Assembly (NCBI RefSeq): GCF_016429015.1
Contig: NZ_JAELTU010000062.1
Location: forward strand, 1-37,354
DNA length: 37,354 bases
Origin: Rhizobium sp. ASV20
GTDB lineage: Bacteria; Pseudomonadota; Alphaproteobacteria; Rhizobiales; Rhizobiaceae
Direction of reading: 5' to 3'
In this document: positions 32,836 through 37,354 of the stretch, piece by piece
Position numbering within the stretch: position 1 is the stretch's first letter
How the letters are laid out: each line of letters begins with the position of its first letter
Made by a program: the position numbers and the translations under genes
The notes under the pieces: generated by a model
What the model was told of the DNA's origin: nothing
What the model saw: only the letters and a program-made list of their open reading frames with translations
Database searches by the model: none

Positions 32836-32958
32836 TCCAGGCGCAACGCGGACGGTATGGCGCGATCCATTCGACATTCGTGAACCCGGTCAGCCAAAAC
32901 GCTCACGCATTCCGGACGGAAAATCGCTGCGCACGCTGTCCTGAGAATGCTCTATCGA

Positions 32959-33537
32959 CTACTGCGATCCGGTCGGCCCTCTCTCGGACCACTCTTGCCG
33001 CAGGATCGCATAGACGTACTCGTCACCCCAAATGCCGTTGAAGCGATCATTCTGGATGAGATGTGCCTCGCGCCGAAGGCGGAGCCGCTCGACGACACCG
33101 ACGGAGCCGGTATTCTTGGCATCCAGCCGCGCGAAAATCCGATGAAAGCCGAAGTTTTCGAAACCAAGAGTGATGACGGCCTCGACTGCTTCCGTCGCAT
33201 ATCCTTTGCCGCCATAAGCCGGATTGAAGACATAGCCCACTTCGGCCTGCAAAGCTGCCTTGTTGGCGAGAATCAGGCCAGCATCGCCCAACAAGGCGCC
33301 GTCATCCCGCCGAACGACCGCGCAGCGCAGGTAGTCACCGTTTTCCGAGAAGGGTGCGGTCAAGCCGGCATCGAAACGCTCTCTCAAGACCTCCGGCGAA
33401 GGAGGATCGCGATACAGGAAACGATAGACCGACGGCATGCAGCGATAGGCGCTATAAGCCTCAAAATCCTGAGCAACGAACTTGCGAAGGAGGAGGCGGT
33501 CGGTGGAGGCAAGGCATTCGATGTCCGTGGGCGTCAT
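32959..33537 (-). CDS. GNAT-family N-acetyltransferase (RimJ/RimL type)
   Basis: A 192-aa acetyltransferase. DRLLLRKFVAQDFEAY at the N-terminus is the usual first helix-strand of the RimJ/RimL-like Acetyltransf_3 group. EVGYVFNPAYGGKGYATEAVEAVITLGF in the middle contains the acetyl-CoA-binding loop (YGGKGYATEA), and FHRIFARLDAKNTGSVGVVERL is the conserved R-C/A-x-N-x-S segment. Substrates of this group include ribosomal protein N-termini, antibiotics and small amines; none is indicated here. AGGATAGGTT precedes the ATG. It is 35 bases downstream of the HIT gene on the same strand and probably cotranscribed. Confidence 0.9.
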   Translation of the reverse strand: MTPTDIECLASTDRLLLRKFVAQDFEAYSAYRCMPSVYRFLYRDPPSPEVLRERFDAGLTAPFSENGDYLRCAVVRRDDGALLGDAGLILANKAALQAEVGYVFNPAYGGKGYATEAVEAVITLGFENFGFHRIFARLDAKNTGSVGVVERLRLRREAHLIQNDRFNGIWGDEYVYAILRQEWSERGPTGSQ

Positions 33538-33572
33538 AACCTATCCTGAAATGTTTATAGCCGCATACGCGC

Positions 33573-33926
33573 TCAGCCGGGTCGCGCGGCCGGCAAATCC
33601 CCCTCGCCCGATCGGCGCGGAATGAGATGGACATGGGCATGAAAGATCTTCTGGCCAGCCGCACGGCCGATATTTGACCCGAAATAGAATCCGCTGACGG
33701 ATGGGTCTTCGTTGCCGATTGCCTCCCGGCACTGCAGGGCGAGTTCGTGAATGGCTTCCCGCTCATCGGCATGGGTCGCGAAAATATCCGTCACATGGCG
33801 CTTCGGAATAATCAGGGTATGCAATGGCCGGACCGGGAATTTATCCCTGATCGCAAATGCCAAGGGATTTTCGGCAAGAATGGTCAATTCCCCCATCCGG
33901 CAGAAGATGCAGTCCTGATGCGACAA
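33573..33926 (-). CDS. HIT-family protein
   Basis: A 117-aa histidine-triad hydrolase-like protein. The complete motif HAHVHLIPR is near residue 95, with HTLIIPKRHV (about 36-45) as the other hallmark. CIFC at the N-terminus recalls the partly retained zinc site of Hint/Fhit-like bacterial proteins. It should hydrolyse AMP or dinucleoside polyphosphate conjugates. The start is placed at the TTG at 33924-33926 because GGAGG lies 5 bases upstream; in-frame TTG and GTG codons further up are alternatives. It is the second HIT gene in the window and, unlike the one beside nudC, keeps all three His. Confidence 0.86.
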   Translation of the reverse strand: MSHQDCIFCRMGELTILAENPLAFAIRDKFPVRPLHTLIIPKRHVTDIFATHADEREAIHELALQCREAIGNEDPSVSGFYFGSNIGRAAGQKIFHAHVHLIPRRSGEGDLPAARPG

Positions 33927-34021
33927 ACCAGCCTCCACCAAAGTTTAGGGCCGCACGCGGCGACCCCAACCCATTACAAATTTGCACTCGACGAGGTCGT
34001 TTCAACCCCTAGCGCCGAGGA

Positions 34022-34828
34022 TCATTCCGCATCCGCGCTCGACAGCGCTTCCAGCGTCGGCATCGAGGTGATGTTGTAGCCGGCATCGACGAAATGGATC
34101 TCGCCGGTAACGCCTGCCGACAGATCCGACAGCAGGTAGAGCGACGAGGAGCCGACCTGATCGATGGTGACCGACTTGCGCAGCGGCGCGTTGCGCTGGT
34201 TCCACGACAGGATGGCGCGGGCATCGGAAATGCCGGCGCCGGCCAGGGTGCGGATCGGGCCGGCGGAAACGGCGTTGACGCGGATACCGCGCGGGCCGTA
34301 ATCGGCGGCGAGATAGCGAACGGACGCCTCGAGCGCGGCCTTGGCGACGCCCATGACGTTGTAGTTCGGGATCACGCGCGTCGAGCCGTTATAGGTCAGC
34401 GTCAGCATGCTGCCGCCTTCCGTCATCAGTTCGGCGGCGCGCTTGGCGATCTCTGTGAAGGAGAAGCAGGAAATCACCATGGTGCGGGTGAAATTGTCCC
34501 GCGTGGTGTCGGCATAAAGCCCCTTCAACTCGTTCTTGTCGGAAAAACCGATGGCGTGAACGATGAAATCCAGCTTGCCCCAGCGTTCCTTGATCGCCGA
34601 GAAGGTGGCATCAACGGAAGCGAGATCCTCGACGTCGCATGGGAGGATGAAATCCGAGCCCAGTTCGGCGGCGAGCGGCTTGACGCGCTTGCCGAGCGCG
34701 TCACCCTGAAAGGTGAAAGCAAGTTCCGCGCCTTCGGCGGCGAGCGCCTTTGCAATGCCCCAGGCAATCGAATGATTGTTTGCGACGCCCATGATGAGGC
34801 CGCGCTTACCCTGCATGATTCCGGTCAT
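34022..34828 (-). CDS. fabI: Enoyl-[acyl-carrier-protein] reductase (NADH)
   Basis: A 268-aa short-chain dehydrogenase-type enoyl-ACP reductase for the last step of each fatty-acid elongation cycle. GVANNHSIAWGIAKAL (about 14-29) is the FabI cofactor-binding signature. Tyr146, Tyr156 and Lys163 are the expected active-site residues (Y-x6-K in YNVMGVAK). The ATG at 34828 follows the fabB stop by 4 bases, so translation is coupled; the longer open frame upstream lies inside fabB and is not used. Last gene of the fabA-fabB-fabI operon. Rhizobia often carry a second fabI elsewhere. Confidence 0.96.
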   Translation of the reverse strand: MTGIMQGKRGLIMGVANNHSIAWGIAKALAAEGAELAFTFQGDALGKRVKPLAAELGSDFILPCDVEDLASVDATFSAIKERWGKLDFIVHAIGFSDKNELKGLYADTTRDNFTRTMVISCFSFTEIAKRAAELMTEGGSMLTLTYNGSTRVIPNYNVMGVAKAALEASVRYLAADYGPRGIRVNAVSAGPIRTLAGAGISDARAILSWNQRNAPLRKSVTIDQVGSSSLYLLSDLSAGVTGEIHFVDAGYNITSMPTLEALSSADAE

Positions 34829-34832
34829 TGCC

Positions 34833-36056
34833 TTATCCGTTGTAGCGCTGGAATACGAGCGTGGCGTTTGTGCCGCCGAAGCCGAAGGAATTCGAAAGAG
34901 CGATGTCGATCTTGGCATCGTCGATGCGCTTGCGCACAATCGGCACGCCTGCGAATTCCGGATCAAGCTCGGTGATATGGGCGCTTTCGCCGATGAAGCG
35001 CTCCTGCATCATCAGGATCGAGTAGATCGATTCCTGAACGCCCGCTGCGCCGAGCGAATGGCCCGTCAGCGACTTGGTCGACTGGATCGGCGGGATCTTG
35101 TCGCCAAAGACTTCGCGGATCGCGCCGATTTCCTTGCTGTCGCCCACCGGCGTCGAGGTGCCGTGGGTGTTGATGTAGTCGATATCGCCCTTCACGGTAG
35201 CCATTGCCTGGCGCATGCAGCGAATCGCCCCCTCGCCCGACGGCGCGACCATGTCGTAGCCGTCCGAGGTAGCGCCGTAGCCGACGATTTCGGCATAGAT
35301 CTTGGCGCCGCGAGCCTTGGCATGCTCGAGCTCTTCCAGAACCAGCACGCCGGCGCCGCCGGCGATGACGAAGCCGTCGCGCTTGGCGTCATAGGCGCGC
35401 GAGGCGGTTTCCGGATGGTTTTCGTTGAAGTCGGAAGACATCGCGCCCATGGCGTCGAAGAGGTTCGACATGGTCCAGTCGAGATCCTCGTGGCCGCCGG
35501 CGAACATGACGTCCTGCTTGCCCCACTGGATCATCTCGGCGGCGTTGCCGATGCAGTGTGCCGAGGTCGAGCACGCGGACGAGATGGAGTAGTTGACGCC
35601 GTGGATCTTGAACCAGGTCGCAAGCGTTGCCGACGCCGTCGACGACATCGACTTCGGCACGGCGAAGGGGCCGATACGCTTCGGGCTGTTGTTCTTGCGG
35701 GTGATGTCGGCGGCTTCGATGAGCGTGCGGGTCGACGGGCCGCCGGAGCCCATGATGATGCCGGTGCGCTCGTTGGTGATGTCGCCTTCCTCGAGACCGC
35801 TATCCGCGATCGCCTGCTTCATGGCGACATGGTTCCAGGCGCCGCCCTGCGACAGGAAGCGCATGGCGCGGCGGTCGACCAGATCGGTCGTATCGATCTT
35901 CGGGGCGCCCCAGACCTGGCACTTGAAGCCATGCTCGGCGAAATCCGGAGAGAAAGAAATGCCGGACTTGGCTTCGCGCAGCGAGGCAGCCACTTCCTGA
36001 GCATCATTTCCGATCGAAGAGACAATACCCAGACCCGTAACAACTACCCGTCTCAT
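34833..36056 (-). CDS. fabB: 3-oxoacyl-[acyl-carrier-protein] synthase I
   Basis: A 407-aa condensing enzyme essential for unsaturated fatty-acid elongation. The nucleophile is Cys162 in SSACSTSAHCIG. The two catalytic His are in THGTSTPVGD and LTGHSLGAAG, and the C-terminal NSFGFGGTNATLVF is the standard end. The FabB rather than FabF assignment follows from length, the SISSACSTSAHCIG motif and cotranscription with fabA; FabF usually accompanies acpP. It follows fabA after 54 bases. fabA and fabB together form the anaerobic unsaturated-fatty-acid branch. Confidence 0.96.
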   Translation of the reverse strand: MRRVVVTGLGIVSSIGNDAQEVAASLREAKSGISFSPDFAEHGFKCQVWGAPKIDTTDLVDRRAMRFLSQGGAWNHVAMKQAIADSGLEEGDITNERTGIIMGSGGPSTRTLIEAADITRKNNSPKRIGPFAVPKSMSSTASATLATWFKIHGVNYSISSACSTSAHCIGNAAEMIQWGKQDVMFAGGHEDLDWTMSNLFDAMGAMSSDFNENHPETASRAYDAKRDGFVIAGGAGVLVLEELEHAKARGAKIYAEIVGYGATSDGYDMVAPSGEGAIRCMRQAMATVKGDIDYINTHGTSTPVGDSKEIGAIREVFGDKIPPIQSTKSLTGHSLGAAGVQESIYSILMMQERFIGESAHITELDPEFAGVPIVRKRIDDAKIDIALSNSFGFGGTNATLVFQRYNG

Positions 36057-36110
36057 ATCGATGACCTTTTCTTAAACAGTCTGTCTTGTTGGATGCAGCA
36101 AAGCCGCAAA

Positions 36111-36626
36111 TCAGGCGACCTTGTCCTTGGACAGGCCTACACGCAGGTCTGTCGCCTGATAAATGGTCTCGCCGTCGGCCTTCAACCAGCCATCGGCCGT
36201 GCCGAGGACGAGGCGACCGCGCATGACTCGCTTGAAGTCGATGCCGTATTCGAGAAGCTTAGTGTCCGGGCGAACCATGCCCTTGAACTTCACTTCGCCC
36301 GTGGAGAGCGCCATGCCGCGACCAGGTTCGCCGAGCCAGCCGAGGAAGAAGCCGGTGAGCTGCCACATGCCGTCGAGGCCGAGGCAGCCGGGCATGATCG
36401 GATTGCCGGCGAAGTGGCAGGGGAAGTACCAGTCATCCGGGCGCACATCATACGCCGCGCGGATGAAGCCCTTGTCGAAGGCGCCGCCGGTCTCGGAAAT
36501 TTCGGTAATGCGATGGACCATCAGCATCGGTGGCAGGGGAAGCTGTGCATTGCCGGGACCAAATAGCTCGCCGCGGCCACAGGCCAGGATTTCCTCGTAA
36601 TTGAAGCTGGATTGTCTCGTCGTCAT
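36111..36626 (-). CDS. fabA: 3-hydroxydecanoyl-[acyl-carrier-protein] dehydratase/isomerase
   Basis: A 171-aa bifunctional dehydratase/isomerase that makes trans-2-decenoyl-ACP and isomerises it to cis-3-decenoyl-ACP, the branch point for unsaturated fatty acids. Catalytic His71 is in YFPCHFAGNPIMPG and Asp85 in GLDGMWQL, matching the His70/Asp84 pair of E. coli. Length is normal. First gene of the fabA-fabB-fabI operon. The upstream region is shared with the divergent irr gene and contains two perfect inverted repeats. Confidence 0.97.
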   Translation of the reverse strand: MTTRQSSFNYEEILACGRGELFGPGNAQLPLPPMLMVHRITEISETGGAFDKGFIRAAYDVRPDDWYFPCHFAGNPIMPGCLGLDGMWQLTGFFLGWLGEPGRGMALSTGEVKFKGMVRPDTKLLEYGIDFKRVMRGRLVLGTADGWLKADGETIYQATDLRVGLSKDKVA

Positions 36627-36690
36627 AAAAATTCCGTTTCCCCCGCAGGAATGCCGATGGATTTGAAGCTTTAGTGCAAGATGGATGGAA

Positions 36691-36718
36691 AATGAAGCGA
36701 AAGCATTGCAGCTTCATT
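36691..36718. repeat. Perfect 8-bp inverted repeat upstream of fabA
   Basis: AATGAAGC at 36691-36698 and GCTTCATT at 36711-36718 are perfectly complementary with a 12-base spacer. It lies 65 bases upstream of the fabA start, a position suited to an operator. The regulator is unknown. Confidence 0.5.
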
Positions 36719-36799
36719 CATCCTTCCGATCGAAGGCACTAGCCCTTATGTGGTGGTCGCATACAGGAACGCCAGAGCCGCTACCAGAGCCAAATGCGG

Positions 36800-36825
36800 C
36801 AAAAGCCCGATTTTTCCGGCTTTTG
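36800..36825. repeat. Perfect 8-bp inverted repeat in the fabA-irr region
   Basis: CAAAAGCC at 36800-36807 and GGCTTTTG at 36818-36825 flank a 10-base spacer. No T tract follows the stem on either strand. It stands about 26 bases upstream of the irr -35 element and may be an operator or hairpin. Confidence 0.5.
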
Positions 36826-36851
36826 GGCACCTTCCCACCCCATTGAAACTA

Positions 36852-36880
36852 TTGAAAGCAATCAAGGCAAAAGTTATATG
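36852..36880 (+). promoter_or_regulatory. Probable irr promoter
   Basis: TTGAAA at 36852-36857 and TATATG at 36875-36880 are separated by 17 bases, an almost ideal housekeeping promoter. A second TTGAAA stands 10 bases upstream (36843-36848). Start of transcription would be near 36887, about 37 bases before the ATG. No Irr (ICE) box of TTTAGAA/TTCTAAA form is seen. Confidence 0.6.
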
Positions 36881-36923
36881 GCTTAGTAAAGATTTATAGA
36901 GATCAGGAATCCGGAGTCCCTGA

Positions 36924-37346
36924 ATGGCGGAAGAAGCCGAAATCGCGATCGAGAGCAGGCTGCGCAATGTGGGCCTAAGGCCGACCAGGCAGCGGATCGC
37001 GCTGGGTGATCTTCTTTTTGCCAAAGGCAATCGTCACCTGACCGTCGAAGAGCTTCACGAGGAGGCGGTTGCCGCGGGTGTTCCGGTTTCGCTCGCGACC
37101 GTCTACAACACGCTGCATCAGTTCACCGAAGCTGGCCTGATCCGCGTGCTCGCCGTCGAAAGCGCCAAGACCTATTTCGACACCAACGTCTCCGACCACC
37201 ATCACTTTTTCGTGGAAGGGCACAACGAGGTGCTGGATATCCCGATCAGCAACCTGACGATCGGGAACCTGCCGGAGCCGCCGGACGGCATGGAAATCGC
37301 TCATGTCGATGTGGTGATCCGCCTGCGCCGCAAGCAGCAGCGTTAA
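36924..37346 (+). CDS. irr: Iron response regulator Irr (Fur family)
   Basis: A 140-aa winged-helix regulator of iron and haem metabolism in rhizobia and related alphaproteobacteria; it accumulates and represses (or activates) targets when iron is low and is inactivated or degraded in response to haem. The DNA-binding domain (about 10-85) has GLRPTRQRIALGDLLF and VSLATVYNTLHQFTEAGLI. The His-rich SDHHHFFVEG near residue 95 is the Irr haem/metal motif. The protein has no Cys at all, so both the CxxC zinc site of classical Fur and the Cys-Pro haem motif of Bradyrhizobium Irr are missing, as in Rhizobium-type Irr. CGGAG precedes the ATG. Confidence 0.92.
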   Translation: MAEEAEIAIESRLRNVGLRPTRQRIALGDLLFAKGNRHLTVEELHEEAVAAGVPVSLATVYNTLHQFTEAGLIRVLAVESAKTYFDTNVSDHHHFFVEGHNEVLDIPISNLTIGNLPEPPDGMEIAHVDVVIRLRRKQQR

Positions 37347-37354
37347 GACATCTT

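Noticed and set aside
34776..36566. A 596-codon plus-strand frame opposite fabI, fabB and fabA
   Set aside because: It covers three real genes on the other strand and looks like a shadow of their codon bias.
36800..36825. The inverted repeat as a rho-independent terminator
   Set aside because: No T tract follows it on either strand and it lies between divergent genes, where no transcript would end.
1..37354. A mobile element, defence island, prophage, CRISPR array or biosynthetic cluster
   Set aside because: No transposase, integrase, phage, Cas or synthase-like gene and no direct-repeat array was seen; gene content and order are those of a rhizobial core chromosome.

Overview
This window reads as ordinary chromosomal core of an alphaproteobacterium in the Rhizobiaceae, most likely Rhizobium. 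The evidence is the high GC content and dense coding, protein sequences that match rhizobial forms (for example a cysteine-free Irr-type Fur regulator and a CycM-like anchored cytochrome c), a divergent fabA-fabB-fabI / irr locus, and an SRP RNA gene directly upstream of dnaX. I see no prophage, IS element, CRISPR array, tRNA or rRNA. The window opens on the 3' end of an SH3-like protein and closes 8 bases after irr.

Layout. (1) 1-4.6 kb: SH3-protein tail, CadD-family transporter, adenosine kinase (minus), a 400-base intergenic stretch holding a structured RNA candidate with a strong terminator, an AEC-family transporter and a patatin-like phospholipase. (2) 4.6-7.0 kb: a membrane-anchored cytochrome c (minus), divergent from kdsB and pheA. 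(3) 7.1-10.6 kb, all minus: two VOC-fold proteins, a 78-aa protein, then a HIT-nudC-WYL regulator run. (4) 10.7-17.6 kb: SRP RNA, dnaX, ybaB, then four accessory genes (Lrp regulator, serine hydrolase, LysE exporter, MOSC protein), recR and a lytic transglycosylase. (5) 17.6-29.5 kb: the conserved transcription/translation cluster rimP-nusA-ylxR-infB, a YcxB-like membrane protein, rbfA, truB, an exported alpha/beta hydrolase, rpsO and pnp. (6) 29.6-33.9 kb: RsmC-like methyltransferase, acyltransferase 3, a Tat-type DUF1287 protein, a GNAT enzyme and a second HIT protein. (7) 34.0-37.3 kb: fabA-fabB-fabI (minus; unsaturated fatty-acid synthesis and enoyl reduction) divergent from irr.

How the genes work together. 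Region 5 joins ribosome maturation (RimP, RbfA, TruB), initiation (IF-2), transcription elongation (NusA), S15 and RNA decay (PNPase) in one co-oriented block. Its leaders carry visible control elements: a promoter-proximal terminator before rimP, competing helices before rpsO and several hairpins before pnp. The fab genes form one operon whose promoter region is shared with the iron/haem regulator Irr.

I found no convincing new multi-gene system. The most interesting signals are non-coding: the RNA at about 2.1-2.27 kb, the terminator in the rimP-nusA leader, the rpsO leader and the paired inverted repeats between fabA and irr.
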